From Epiperipatus broadwayi (lineage: Eukaryota; Onychophora; Udeonychophora; Euonychophora; Peripatidae), in the NCBI GenBank assembly GCA_028023455.1, contig JAQFVV010000156.1, positions 2,623,236 to 2,687,235 on the forward strand: 64,000 bases of DNA. Reading direction: 5' to 3'. The position numbers and the translations under genes were made by a program. This document shows positions 45,400-58,654 of this stretch, one piece after another (position 1 is the first letter of the stretch; each line of letters begins with the position of its first letter). The notes beneath the pieces were generated by a model, which had not been told where the DNA came from, ran no database searches, and saw only the letters and a program-made list of their open reading frames with translations.

Positions 45400-48300
45400 A
45401 TAATAATTATATGTTTGCAAATACAGTTTAACTTATATTTTAATTTAAAATCATATTTATTTTAAAGTGTAAATTATAATTTATATGCAATTTTATTTGT
45501 AGTTGATTTACTTTATTTTGCTTTTCATTTACATTTATATATGCCATTTATGTCATATTGTAATAATATCAGTGTAGTTTAGCTCAGTGGGAAAATGGCA
45601 AAATCCATGGATTGAGCTTTTTTATCACTTCCAGTAATTGAATTTTTCATGAACTCTTGAGCAAAAAAAATATTTGATTATTATTATATAAGAATTGTTT
45701 TTGTGCATGAATTGATGTATCCATTTACTTCTGTAATATTTGTGGTCTTTTAATTTTACAGCATGCATTGGCATATATATTTTATCTTCTTTTTGTTTGT
45801 CTTTATAAAACTCAAGTATTTTTATGATTCATTAAATTTATAATTATTTTATCTCAAAACTAGAATGTGTATATATTAATCCTGATGACCTACCATATTC
45901 TAGGATTTTCATTTAAGTTAACTTTTTATGATAATATTCTTGGTAATAGTTGCCTCTTGTCAAAGTTTCTCTTCATTTGCTTTCTTTAAATTTCTTTTTT
46001 CCAAAATTAATTTCATTCTCTTCAATCATTTTTTCTCTGAGCATTCTTTCTCTTTTTTTTTTTTTACTATTCACAATGGCAATGGCTTAAGGAATTTTAA
46101 TTATATAATGCTACAGAAGGAGAGACTGAAGTTTTTCATACATCTTGGACTTCAACGTAACTTATCTCTGTTTTTTTTTTTTGTTGCATCCCTGACTGAC
46201 TTAGTTTCAAAATCTGAGAAAATCTTTGAATTTTTTTAACTAAAAGAAAACCTGAATATTAATTAGTCTATCTCTCGGTTTTTTTGATAATTGTCTATTC
46301 CAGAAATAGCCACTATCATTTATCGCATATGACAAACTAATTTTAAATTGTGATAAATTAAAAAAGTGAATTTTGTAACACACACACAAATTGAATGAAA
46401 CTAACTACCAATGTGCATAAAATAAAACAAAATAATGGTTTTGATTAGATTACTTTTTTTTTTTTGTAATGGTGCTTGATATTTTTTTACTTCTAATTTG
46501 ATATTTTAATTTGTTACCGAATTAGAATTTGTATACGGTAATGATAATAGATTACAATACCTTCAAGAGCAAAGTAGCAACAATTACTATTCCTTTATTT
46601 ATCTAGATTTTAGTGATATTTATATTTAAGTGATTTTTAAATATGTAAAGAGACTATTTAAAAATTTTATTTCAATTATTAATGCAGAGCATTGGAATCA
46701 TTTAATCATCAGGGTTTCCTAAAAGGATTTATTGTTTTGAAATTAAGTTATACATTTATTTCTCAAATATTGCATATACTATCGTATGCAATATTCGATT
46801 CACTATAGCATTCCAGTTAAATATAACTCAGTATTAATATAATATAATCTTCACATCTGAGTTTTATGCAAATATTTTTTTTTATTATGTATAACAAAAT
46901 ATTAAAAATCATGTATATAGAATAAATTTTAACGTATTTTTAAAATGATAATAAGTATAAAACTAAAATATATTATAATTTTTTTATTTTAAAATAATAT
47001 TTTTATTTTAAATAAAAGAAATGTTGCTATAGAAACCAATTGCAAATGACTGGGGAAGGGGGAACCTAAAATCATCTGCATTTCCAAAAACGGAGGAAAT
47101 GATTATTACTTCTTTATTGTGTCTTTTACTCAATAGAAGTCAATAAAAATTTTAGGGATTATTTAAGGAATTATCATGTATTTTATTTTATGGAGTAGAG
47201 AACCCTCCAGAATGCTTTCTAGCATTGCAGCTGAATATGGAGCTGTAAACAAAGAAGTGCCTTAAAATTTAACTTTGATCCTGATGACCTGTTTATCACT
47301 ATTCAATGCTGAAGAAATATTTGATATTTACTTGCTACAAGAAAAAAACTAGCCATTTAAATTGATTATTCCATAGAAATGTACTGCTATAATAAATCTG
47401 TGAATCTACTTATTTTAAATGCTGAGGAAAATTGCAATGGAAAACTGCCATGGAATGAACCAAAAGAAACTAAAATGTTAAAATTGCTAAAAGGCATTAA
47501 AAATTAATGATTAATGTCTATATTCCCACAAAGACAAAAATATATGTGAACTCTCAAAGACATTAAGGTAGTTAACTGATCTTTGTATAGCTATTTTCAG
47601 TGAGTTACTGTAAGCTACGAAGTTTTCCCCTCATGCGTGATCGTCATATAATTTTTTAAGTGTAAATATGTAAATACATTTTTTTTTAAATTATCACATA
47701 ATTCTATTTGTTAATTAAAGTTATAGTTGTTGCTAATAATTTTGTTATTTGGCATTTCTATCCGAAGTCCAATCTGATTATTTATTTGTTAATATAATAA
47801 AGTATTAGATGGTGGGGGTAAATGATCAGAAAATATAATTGAAGATGCGTGGAAACTTGTTTTTATGTATGTTCAATTTGATCGTTGCGTGTGGCCAATA
47901 TAGATTTGTCAATTAAAAGTAAGTTGTATGTAGTCACTCCACCATCTACACGATCACCGGTTAGTTGTCTTTAAATTCCCTTAAACTAAAATTAATTTGC
48001 AAATATTGTATTTTTTCATTTTATTGTTAACTTGACTATTACAAATTGTCAAAAGGATGGTTACCATTCCAATATACTATCTCGTTTCATAAGATATGCT
48101 TTGGAATCACAGTTGTAATGTGTGGAAATTAATTCACATTTATTTAGATAATTATGAATATAGCAAATAATACAAATAATTTTAAATAATGTACTATTAT
48201 GAACAGGTATCACATTGTGGACACAGTTAATATCTAACATTAGAGGATCCACTAGACTTATAGTCTAGAATGTCATTTCAGGAGACCTTATATTAATATT

Positions 48301-49431
48301 TATTGGTGATCACCTTAAAACATATGCTACCACAAAGACACATACCATTACTAATAGATACATTAATGTCTTCTCTGGGTCACAGTGAGTAAAAACTTTT
48401 TCAACAACATCAGTTGGCAAGAGCAGACAACAATAAATACTGAAAAGTAATCTAATAATCAAACAAAACTGTTTTATTAATAATTTCTTTATAGTACAGT
48501 CATTTACATAAACTTCATTTACCCTTTTATATTGTTATATATCGTCATTTGACATCAATTGTCCTCTGAATGTTAATAACAACAAAATGTTATATTATTA
48601 ATTAATTCATTATCATTTCTGAAAGCTATTCCCTAATAATGATACTGTTTATCTGATTCTTTGATCATTAGACATGTGTTAGCCAAGTGAAGATGTGTGC
48701 ATTTATTTTGCTATTAACTTAAAAGAATAAGCAGTAATAAAGCAGATTAAATTAAATTTAAATATTCACAATGCGAGGCAATCACAAAATCAGCCTTCTG
48801 CAATATGCATCTGATCCTAGCCAAATTGAAAGTACAATATATTAAACTTCTAACAATCTGGAGTACTAATCAAAATAATCACTAATCAAGGACTCTAGCA
48901 AAAAATTATAAGTTCATGGGGAGGTAAACAATAATATATATATATAATTCTAAATGTGGTGGATAAAAATCTATAGGTTAATATAAATGTTTATGTGATA
49001 CACATAAAATGTCAACCTGTCAAAAGTTCTGAATAAAATAAAATCAGCTTAGCGAAACTATTTATCTATATGCATATATCAACATTAGCCCATACATAAA
49101 TTTATTTTCGTTAATCGTAAATTCATTATCCTAATTGTTTAAATTCAAATAGCTTTAAACATATAAATTTTATAAATGCCATGTTTTGATGATTTCAAAA
49201 CTAAATCTTTCTTATTTTTAAAATATAAATTGATTCTTTAGGAGAAAGACTGATTTAAAATTTAACTTTTATCTATAAATAATTTTTACAAAAAAAAAAA
49301 AAAACCTTAAGTAGCAATATGCATTTATCATTTTAAATATTTAGAAGGCATATCATACATATATGTGTGTGAAATTTGACTAATAAAAATTAAGTTACAC
49401 ATTATAAAGCGTAACTAAAATGCATTTAAAT
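45400..49431. other. AT-rich DNA, no gene recognised
   Basis: Mostly poly-T and AT-rich DNA. The stretch 47020-47480 is less AT-rich and has short coding-like runs, but stops in all frames and no family match prevent calling it. Likely intron of VPS33A. Confidence 0.4.
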
Positions 49432-49443
49432 AATAAAATAAGT

Positions 49444-52400
49444 CATCATCATCAACCATTATCAATTCACTGCAGGATGAAGGTCTCTCCAAATTCAAAC
49501 CATCTCTTCGGATCTTTAGCTTCTCTTCTCCACATCACCCCTGCACCCTGTTATTTTATCTATCCATCTCACATATGGTCTCTTTCTGGGTCTTTTACAA
49601 TCTCTTGGAGTCTAGTTTAAAATTTCAATTGTCCATCTATTATAATCTCTTCTAGCAATATGTCCAGTCCAACTCCACTTGTCTTTTAATTTTTTCAATG
49701 AGATCAGTAACACCTGTTTGTTCTCTTACCCATATATTGCATTTTTGATGTCTTCTTGTTACTCCTAACATGCATCTCTCCATACTTCTTTGAGTGGTCT
49801 GAAGTCTCTGTATTGCTCTTCTATTAAGTGTCCAAGTCTCAGATCCATAAGTAAGAACTGGTAAAACACATTTATTAAAAACCTTCCTTTTCAAACACAT
49901 AGGCATATTTCCTTTTAGTATCAAGTTATTTCTATCAAAAGCACTCCAACCAAGTTTAATTCTATGATTAATTTCATCCATTATGTTTCCATCTGTATTA
50001 ATAATCTGACCAAGGTATTTGTAACTGTTAACTTCTTCTAACTCATCATAATCAATCTTTATTTTCATATTTTGAGAAAATCCATTAAACATTACTTTAG
50101 TCTTTTTAACATTTATCTTTAGTCCTACTTTTCTACTTTCATCTGATAACTCCTGCAACATTTCCTGCAGCTCTAAAGCATTATTTGCAAAAACAACTAC
50201 ATCATCTGCAAAATCTAAATGACTTAAATATTCTCCATTTACTTTCACTCCTTTAGCTTCCCATTTTAATCCACAAAATACTTCTTGCAGCACTGCTGTA
50301 AAATGTTTTGGAGATATGGAGTCACCCTTCCTTACATCCTTCTCAATGTTGACTTTCCTAGTATCATTATGTAATCTAATTGTTGCTGTTGCATTTTTAT
50401 AAATATTCTTTAAAATATGACAATATCCTGGATCTATACCTTGATGATCCAATGCTTTAATCACTGAAGAAATGTTTATAGAATCAAATGCCTTTTCATA
50501 ATCTACAAATCCAAAGCATAATGGCAACTCATATTCATTTGTCCTTTCTATAACTTCTCTCAATACCTGGATATGATCTACTGTACTAAAACCACTTTTA
50601 AATCCAGCTTGTTCTCTTGGTTGGTGGAAATCCAATGTTCTCTGTAGACGAGTTGTAATTATCTTGGTAAAAATTTTGTATAAAACTGATAAAAGGCTGA
50701 TAGGTCTGTAATTTCTAATATCTTCTTTATCATCTTTTTTAAATATTAATATTAATACTGCATTCTTCCAATCATCTGGTACATCTTTATCATTTAGACA
50801 TTTGGTATATAACTTTGCTAAAAAAATTTCTATTTCTTCACCTGCTTCTTTTAATATATCAATTATAATTCCATCATTACCTGGAGCCTTTCCTTTCTTC
50901 ATAAATTTAATTGCATGTCTCACTTCTTCATTTAAAATTCTGGGCAATTTGGAAGATATAATAGATATAGGAGGTACTTGTTCTTTATTACTATATAATT
51001 CTTGATAGAAGTCTTCTACCCATTTCATGATGTCATCTCTCTTTTTAGTAATAATTCCATCTTTTTTTCTTATTGCAGATATAAATTTCTTACCAATACC
51101 AAAATGTTGTTTTACACTCTTGAGACTTTTATTCTCTTCTACAGCTTTCCTTGCTAGTTCACAGTTATACTTTCTTATATCATTTTCAACTCTTTTCTGC
51201 ACCATTTTACAAAATTCGAGATATTCAATCCTTTTTAATGCATCATTTTTATATATCTTCATATTCCTTCTTTTCTTCATAAATTCTCTAGTCTCAGTAG
51301 AAATTTTATTGGTCAATTGCTGCTTTTTTCTACCAGCTATCTTTGTTGCAGTTTTTAAAAGTGTATCAGTTATTTTCATATTAATTTCATTCAAATCTGA
51401 ATCATGTTCAAAATCTACTAATACTTGAAACCGATTTGTAAGTTCTAATTTAAATTCATTAGAATGTTTCTGAAGATTAGGAATATCAACTGTAAATATT
51501 GTTTTTTTTTAATAATTTTTGTCTCTCTAGTTTTGCATTAACACATATCTTACATCTTACTAATCGATGATCACTTCCTGTGTTAAATTTATTAAGAACA
51601 TTACAATCTTGAAATATGTATTTTCTGTTAGTCAAAATATAATCCAATTCTGCTGTACCTTCATTTGGATGCTTCCATGTCCATTTCCTTTTAACATTTT
51701 TCTCAAAAAAAGAATTCATAATATAAAGTTTTTTTTTCTTCTGCAAACTCCACAAGTCTATGTCCTCTCTCATTTCTATTACCATAACCAAAATTACCTA
51801 CAGCACTTTCATCTTTCATTTGTTTACCAATTCTAGCATTAAAGTCTCCCATAACAATTTTAAAATGTTGTTTACTCTGATCAAAAGCCTTTTGTACATC
51901 CATATAAAAATCTTCTACTACTTTCATCACTATGAGAACTTGTTGGGGCATAAACCTGAATTATCTGCATTTGGTATCTGCTATTAAGTTGTATAACTAA
52001 TCTTGCCACTCTGTCTGATACACCATCAATCTCCACAATGTTGTTCTTCCACTTTTTTTATTTATAATGAATCCTACTCCACTTGTATTTCCAATATTTG
52101 TGCCTTTATAATAGAGTACATGTCCACTTTTTAAATCAATTGTCTCTTCACCTTTTCTTCTAACTTCACAAAGTCCAATAATGTCCCATTTAATATAAGA
52201 CAGTTCTCTTCTAATTCTTGCAATCTTCCTTCACTTGAAAGTGATCTGCAGTTGTAAGTACCTAAATAAAAAGTTGTCATCAAATGGCAGCCTGGGTCCA
52301 CAATCAGGGGATTCTTAGCACCCTCCACCTTCGGCCACCAACTGCTGCCTTGGTTGGTGACTTTACAGCCTCCTGGGAATAAGGGCCATGATTTATTTTT

Positions 52401-52730
52401 GTCTGTCATGATTGTATATATCTATTGGAAAAATATTTATCATTTACACATATTCATTCTGCCTTATCAGGCAACTGAAAAGAAAGACCATGGTGTATCT
52501 TGAGCTTAAACCCAGAGGTAAAAAGCCAATAAACTCATGCTGGCTAATGCATGTTGGTGAGCAGCCCATCCATGTTTGTATACTATATGAATAATCACAT
52601 AGTAATAACAGCTGCAACGACAAGAACTATGGAGTGGACATTAGGAATTTGCTCTGCTCGGTTCCTTTAAGACCTCCAAGAGGAATCAAAAGGTCTCCTT
52701 TCAATTAATAGCAAACTCCTTTCTGCAGCC
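49444..52730 (-). mobile_element. Full-length RTE LINE, copy E, 3287 bp
   Basis: The 5' end (complement of 52730) reads GGCTGCAGAAAGGAG, and the 3' end is the short (ATC)n tail at 49444. Perfect 12-bp target duplications AATAAAATAAGT lie at 49432-49443 and 52731-52742. It is the most complete and youngest RTE in the window and serves as the reference for the other copies. Most damage is in homopolymers. Confidence 0.95.
49460..52409 (-). pseudogene. RTE endonuclease-reverse transcriptase polyprotein, copy E, frameshifted
   Basis: The reading starts at the ATG at 52409 (MTDKNKSWPLFPGG). The endonuclease begins at about GTYNCRSL and includes the catalytic GDFNARIG block (near 51840-51860) and GSDHRLVR (near 51560-51580). 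The RT is one long frame of 580 codons down to 49652, with RNYRPISLLSVLYKIFTKII, FVDYEKAFDS, GDSISPK and HLDFADDVVVFA. The tail shows YGSETWTLNRRAIQRLQ and the C-terminal RKCAG-type region. Frame breaks lie near 52131, 51720-51735 (poly-T), 51505 (poly-T) and 49680. The EN nicks the target and the RT copies the LINE RNA. A repaired length near 980 codons would be normal for RTE. Confidence 0.93.
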
Positions 52731-52742
52731 AATAAAATAAGT

Positions 52743-53740
52743 ATACAAAATTAAATCAAGTTATAAATTACAAATTAACAAGTATATATAATATGAATGG
52801 TTTTATGGTAATTTAAAGTCTATTTAAGTTTATTAAATAATTATTTTTCATAAACTAAGAAAAATTGTTACCCGAAATCAAAATATGGCCAAGAAGAGAT
52901 TAATTCAGTATTAAGCTAGAATTAAATTTACTTTTGAAATGATGAAGAGCTTTTTTTGTCATTCATTGGAGAAATATTGTTGACAATTTTTCAAGTATTT
53001 AGCTACAATCAGCTTTTTAATGATCAGAATAGGGTTTATATTAAATTAGATTAACATTCACTGTTGAGAAGGGTATCTGTTGTAGTTGTGATGTTACATA
53101 TGCATGGCTGGTTGGCATGAAGTTAGAGTTAATTTAGCTCATAGAGCTAGTCATCCTGGTTATGGGATGGTGATTGCTTCAAATGCTGGAAAGTTTTTAT
53201 AAAATGCAATAGTTTGTCAACACCAGTGATCCTATTTGAAGAACAAGCAGAGCACGAAAAGATAAAATGATTTTTTAGGTTGTCTCTTTATATCGTTCCT
53301 ATTATCAAAACATTTTTTGGTAAAGACAAACCAGTAATTATTTTTAATTAAACATTTTTATATAAAAAATACCTTAGATTTTAAAAAGAAAAACATATTC
53401 AATGCCGTTGCAACCAGTTCATCTTAATCTCTTCAAAATTTTAATTGAAAAACATTTGTGCCCAAAAACACCTAAGAAAGCTTAATCTTGATAAAATATC
53501 TTTTTTTAAAGGAATTTTCTTTAATACTGTGATAAGCTAGTTTATATTAATCTGATTCTTTTAGTTGTAATTAATTAAACTTTGTTTAAAATAACCTACC
53601 TTCTTCATTAAAGAAAATTATTAGATTTCTGATCTATAAAATAACTTTTTAAACAAATTTATTTAACTTAAATGAATGTATTTTAAATTAAATCAAAAAT
53701 AAAACAATTTCTATTTTAAACACTCATACTTATGTGTATG
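52743..53740. other. AT-rich DNA, no gene recognised
   Basis: No repeat family or exon was found. A slightly GC-richer patch at 53040-53250 has no sustained reading frame. Confidence 0.45.
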
Positions 53741-53749
53741 TGCTTATAA

Positions 53750-55020
53750 TTTTTTTTTCATCAATTTTTAATAAAAATCTAAATCTAATTTATAAAATTT
53801 GGATCCAACTCACGATTGCCAACTACTTCTATTTTCTTACATTTAAATTAAGATGGACAATCTATCTCAATACAAATAGCTACAACAACATATTTAGCCA
53901 CATGATATTTTTTAAAATTCTTACTCAAGCATTTAATTTGCTGTTATTTAACAAAATCCATCAAATAAATTATATCTGCTTATTTCTGCAATGACTCACA
54001 AATTTTCTGTGGAGTATCTGAACTTTAGTATATTGTTGCTGTCTTCTATGATTGTAAACATGATCAACAGCCTCAAATGTTATTTTTAAATATCTATTTA
54101 TAGACTGAGTTTGGGATAGACAGTTTGGAACTACCTTGGGCTTACTCAAAAATTGATCTAGTCTTAAAGACTCTAAAACTCCAATCATGCAATTAATTGG
54201 TTGAGTTAAATTATCTCAATGGATGACCTTTTCTAGATCTCACATTACTATCTCTAAGTTTTGGGTTATCATCTTCTTCACTTATAACTTTCATTATCTT
54301 CTCCATTTCTTCTCACTGAAACCAAACTAAACTCATCTTTCTATGGTTTCTTCCTGTATATTTTTCTATCAAAGTAACAGTAACAAAAGCTTTTCTCATT
54401 GATTCCTCTGCCATGTCATTCAAAATTCCCTGTTCCAAGTGTTTCATTTCAAGCACAGATCTTTTTATTTCTGCTTTTCTTTTTATGTCTTTAATCTCTG
54501 ATTTTGTTCATTCTTTTTCCTTGGTTTGTCTTTTTATAATTCTTGCTTTCTAGTTCCAGGGAAATCCACTTTTCTTATGTTGAACTTTTACAAACCCTAA
54601 CTCTATCACAAAAAGCTTTTCTTTATGGTAATTATAAAATATATACATTTCTCTGATGCTTTGTGAATTGCAACTCACTCTCACATCAGTGCAATTATTT
54701 ATTTAACGTGTGCAGCCTAATTATGTCCATTAGTCCTGCAGTTTTACTCTTCTCTCAGAAACTTTGCAGGCTTGCTTGTATATTGATTTAAGTTTGCTTT
54801 AATCTTAGCATTGCTATTTATATCAACATCACAGAACTTTGGATTTGCTTTGATATTCCTGAATAAGTAAGTAATCCATTCATTTGATGATTAACCAAAT
54901 TGTGAATTCTTCTATCTTGAATACTGATGACTTTCACATATAATCCATATCTAATGATATCTCTGATAATTGATATTTCAGTTATATGTAGTTCTCTGTC
55001 CTAATCCTGCCAAATGATGT
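53750..55020 (-). pseudogene. Unidentified intronless coding relic, possible processed pseudogene
   Basis: On the minus strand about 1.05 kb (55020-53970) reads as protein-like sequence with few breaks. Around 54960-54850 there is a run containing ELHITEISIIRDIIRYGLYV and VNHQMNGLLTYSGIS. After a frameshift comes FCDVDINSNAKIKANLNQYT, then a Lys/Glu-rich helix-like part with EIKRSVLEMKHLEQGI and MRKAFVTVTLIEKYTGRNH, then at 54188-53970 a final frame containing LDQFLSKPKVVPNCLSQTQ. Five or so stops and three frameshifts are present. Downstream, ATTAAA followed about 13 bases later by nine A (minus strand, 53751-53759) resembles a retroposed poly(A) end. The family is not recognised. Confidence 0.5.
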
Positions 55021-55563
55021 TCAAATATGCATTTTTGTTTTTTTAATTGAACATTTTTACTATTAGATAATAATTATGATTGTGTATGTTGAAAACTTGT
55101 GTATTAGAAAATAAGATAAATTTTCTAGTAATATATTATAGAAAACTTTAAGCTAATTGTTGTTTTCCACATGTAATTAAGCTATTTTTAAGTTATGATA
55201 TTTTCAAAATTGATGCACTCTATTGGTATAATAATGTTGATTAATTTAATTTAGTTAAGTATTAGTAATAATAATAATAATGCTTTTTTTAAATGTTGTA
55301 CTTAATTCATTATAGGATATTCAAACTTTAATCTTTTTTTTTTTTTTTTTACAATTATTAATTTTATATTCAATGCCGGATATTCTTTCATCCATTTTAT
55401 TTCAAATTCACATTATATTTTAATTATATTATCTATATTCTGAAATGCTCTATGCTTTCCTCTTTAACTCAGACAGTATTATTATTTTTTATAAAATAAT
55501 AAGAAAAATAGATTGACTATAATTGTTTTATAGATTTAAATAAAGTCACTCAATGAATTACAT
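55021..55563. other. AT-rich DNA, no gene seen
   Basis: Long poly-T (55332-55350) and simple AT-rich sequence. Nothing else recognised. Confidence 0.45.
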
Positions 55564-55575
55564 TAGTAAAAATAT

Positions 55576-55630
55576 AACTGATGATTGCTGGTTTAGCATG
55601 AAATATGTATATTGGTGATTATTTATCTTT
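55576..55630 (+). ncRNA. Hammerhead motif, truncated (family 1, third copy)
   Basis: The core CTGATGA (55578-55584), stem II TGCT/AGCA with a GGTTT loop, GAAA (55600-55603), two-pair stem III and the ATA cleavage triplet are kept. The first stem II pair is T-T instead of G-C. The 5' strand of stem I is lost by truncation, so it should not cleave by itself. Confidence 0.75.
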
Positions 55631-55722
55631 TCGACATATATGTGTTCAAGTGTATCAGTGTTATGAGATAGAATGGAGAGTGGTGGGTTGTGTGAAAGTC
55701 TGTGCTCATATACCCTATATAA
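55576..55722 (+). mobile_element. Hammerhead element family 1, short 5'-truncated copy
   Basis: The 147-bp insert matches the 3' third of the family 1 unit, from the ribozyme core to the CCCTATATA end. It is flanked by the perfect 12-bp duplication TAGTAAAAATAT (55564-55575 and 55723-55734). It begins two bases before CTGATGA. This shows that the family moves by itself, with 12-13 bp target duplications, independent of Tigger. Confidence 0.9.
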
Positions 55723-57316
55723 TAGTAAAAATATGTAAATATTTTATTTATATAGTGCACAATGTTTATATATAAATTTTAAAAAGACTATCTTGTGTTT
55801 GGAAAGGAGAGTATTCGGTTTAAATAGTGTTCCATGGTTTAAGCTAAATTATTATTTAGAATTTAATAGTAAAAAGAGGAACTTGTTGCTTTAAAAAATT
55901 ATTACTGAAAGAAAAATTAATTTTAACTAATATTTATTGAATAATATTAAATAGATTTTATTTTTTTAAAAATTAAATGTATATATATATAACAGAAAAT
56001 TTAATAATGAAAGTTTGCACTTTTTTATATATTGTATCATAAATTGTATTCTTTGAGCATAAATGTTGACATAGAAGTAAATGGTTATTAAATGATTTAT
56101 CATCATTGTTTTCAATGATGTTTTGAAAGAAAAATGTTTATTATATAATTACAAACATTTTAGCTTTATATTTTTGTTTTCAGTTGAGAATTAATAATAA
56201 ATAAACTGACTTGATTTTTTTAAAAATGCAAATTTTTATCAATAGGATTATCTCTGAGTCTGCATATATTTACTATATCATAATGGCACATCTAAAACTG
56301 AATTGATATTAAAAGATCATCATTACTTTATGTTGACATTTCCTGTCAAGATAAACATTTAGTCTAGAATTGCTTTTTGTTTATTCTTCAAAAACAATTG
56401 AGAATTAATACTTATTACAATTATTTACATAACAGAAACTAAACTCATTTTCTATTGATTTTTTAATAATCCACTTTTTTCATTAATGAGTATTGGTTGT
56501 AAATTGTAGTTTTGTGTATATTTTCACAGTGATGGCTGATTTAAAAGTATTTGAAAAATAGTTTACAAATTTGTGGGTTTCAGAATAATGGCATTCTTGT
56601 AATTATGATAAATTAATAATAAATAAGTGAAATTTTTAACAAAGTAATTCGTTATAGACTATGAAATCCTATTAATGTTAATTAAATACATACAAACAAC
56701 ATTATGTATAATAAATGTATACGAAAATATTAAAAATAAACAAATATTTTTCCTTTTTTAAAATTTATCCACAATTACCACGACAATTTTTGGGACACAT
56801 AACACTCAGAAAATCTGTATAAGCAGTTGATTTTACAAAAATCTTTTCACAGTATCAAGATTTAACAATATTTAAGGCAACAAATAGTCAATTTGATTAA
56901 GCAAAATTTTGCATTGACTATATATATTCATTTTTCTTGATGTAATGCATTTTAACATTTAAATCATAGCTTTTTCACATATAAAACATATTTTATAGTG
57001 ACAAATTTGAAGATTAATGTCATTAGTGTTAAAACTAAATTACTACATATTTGTTATTTAAATGAATAAATATGCATATACTCATAGAGAATAGGAAAAT
57101 CGCTTATACATATGAACAAAAATATATTTTACCTAAATTATTCTGCCATTAAAAAAAAAAAAAGCTATCATCATCATCTATGGTCTTCTCACATTCATTA
57201 CATGGCATGAAATTAAATAAGTTACCTAGCAAGAAAAAATAAAGATATTAGCCATATGATGAAATGTAAATTATGTTATCAATACATTTACAAAAAAATA
57301 TATTTTTAAGCAGAAT

Positions 57317-57416
57317 GAATATTAATTCCAAAAATATGGAGATAAAGAGTATTCAATAAATAGCAGTACACTATTTATTAAATACTATTTATTTCCTTAT
57401 TTTTGGAATTAATATT
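57317..57416. repeat. Hairpin with 19-bp perfect arms
   Basis: AATATTAATTCCAAAAATA near 57317 pairs with its complement near 57398-57416, with further partial pairing inside. Possibly a tiny MITE. Confidence 0.7.
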
Positions 57417-57649
57417 TCTTGTGTTTACATTTACTTTTGTGATGGAGTTTTTTTTTAAAAAAACTATTTTAAAAAATAGTTGATCAAAAAGTAATTTATA
57501 TTTTTTATTTAATTAATCTTCAACCATACTTCTAAATGCATTTTGGGTTTATCTCCATAAAATTCTAAATTGATTAATATAAAAGAAGGGTAATTTTCTA
57601 ATATTGAAACAGATCCACTAAATAAACATATATAATAATAGACAATCAC

Positions 57650-57915
57650 AGTGCCAAATAATATATATATAACAGTTGAAATGATCAACTGAAGCATTGT
57701 TAATATAAATAATTGAACTGCCATCTAGCTACAATAATTCAATCTTTATTTTATTGTAAGAAAATGGCCATCCATGTCCAAGATTTTATATTGAAAGTTT
57801 ATTTGAATTATGAAATAGAAAACAACTTTTCTTACTCTAAAAAGTTGATTGAATTATGGTAGCTAGAGAGCAACTCAATTACTTATATTAACAGTGCAAG
57901 AGTTCATCAAGTTGT
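57650..57915. repeat. Inverted duplication containing TAGCTAGA/TCTAGCTA
   Basis: The complement of 57650-57770 (GATTGAATTATTGTAGCTAG, then TTCAATTATTTATATTAACA) matches 57845-57915. A diverged direct copy appears at 58098-58165. It is a small foldback repeat with no coding sense. Confidence 0.65.
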
Positions 57916-58654
57916 TTGTTGCATATTATTTGCATAATAATTTATTTGCAAAATTTCAAAGTAAGTAGAAGTGGCTCTTTTTCGTAAATTTAGAAAAAAA
58001 TCAAGTTTTCTTGAATATTTCTGCTGATTTAACATTCATTTGTCTGGTTGTCTGATTCAAATAAGCTTTTCAAATAAAATCTTGGATATATAGTAAGAAG
58101 CAGCCATTTTTTATTGTAAAAAATTGATTGCATTATAGTACAAAACAGCTCAATTATTTGTATTTGAGTTTGTCATGTGTATTATTATGAAAATTTTTCA
58201 TGGATAAAAATTTAGACATATATCAGATTCATTCATATATAAATTTACTTGTTAATACAAGCATTATACTGACATATCTTAACATGTATATTAATAAAAG
58301 TAAAAGATGCTTTTGTGTTTAATGGTATAGTTGAATTAAGTATGTTATTGCAGCAGATTTCTTTTTACTGTTTTTTTTTTTTTTACTGGTATTAAATTAT
58401 TCAACTTTGAACAATATGAAAAGTCAAGTAATTTTTATTTTTATTTTGATGTTTATTTTTCTGCTAAAAAATGAAAGAAAAATGTTCCCTCTTTTTTTCT
58501 CCAAAGTTAAATAATAGAACAAAGATGTAAAATTGGTTTGTTGCTAAGACTAAATAAAATGAGTTTTTTGCTCATAATTTTTTTTTTCTCATTTTCACAC
58601 TGCTAAATTCTAATTATTTGGCTTATTTAGAATGGATCGTTTAGTTTACATATA

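Larger units (their letters stand above)
55735..58654. other. AT-rich DNA with small foldbacks
   Basis: No gene. It contains a 100-bp hairpin (57317-57416) and an inverted duplication (57650-57915), listed separately. A partial third copy of the latter motif is near 58098-58165. Confidence 0.45.

Noticed and set aside
45572-45660. tRNA gene or tRNA-derived SINE (TAGCTCAGTGGGA resembles box A)
   Set aside because: No box B (GGTTCGANNCC) at the expected distance and no cloverleaf pairing. The match to box A alone is not enough.
47020-47480. Possible decayed exon or pseudogene
   Set aside because: Short coding-like runs but stops in every frame, no splice context and no family recognised.
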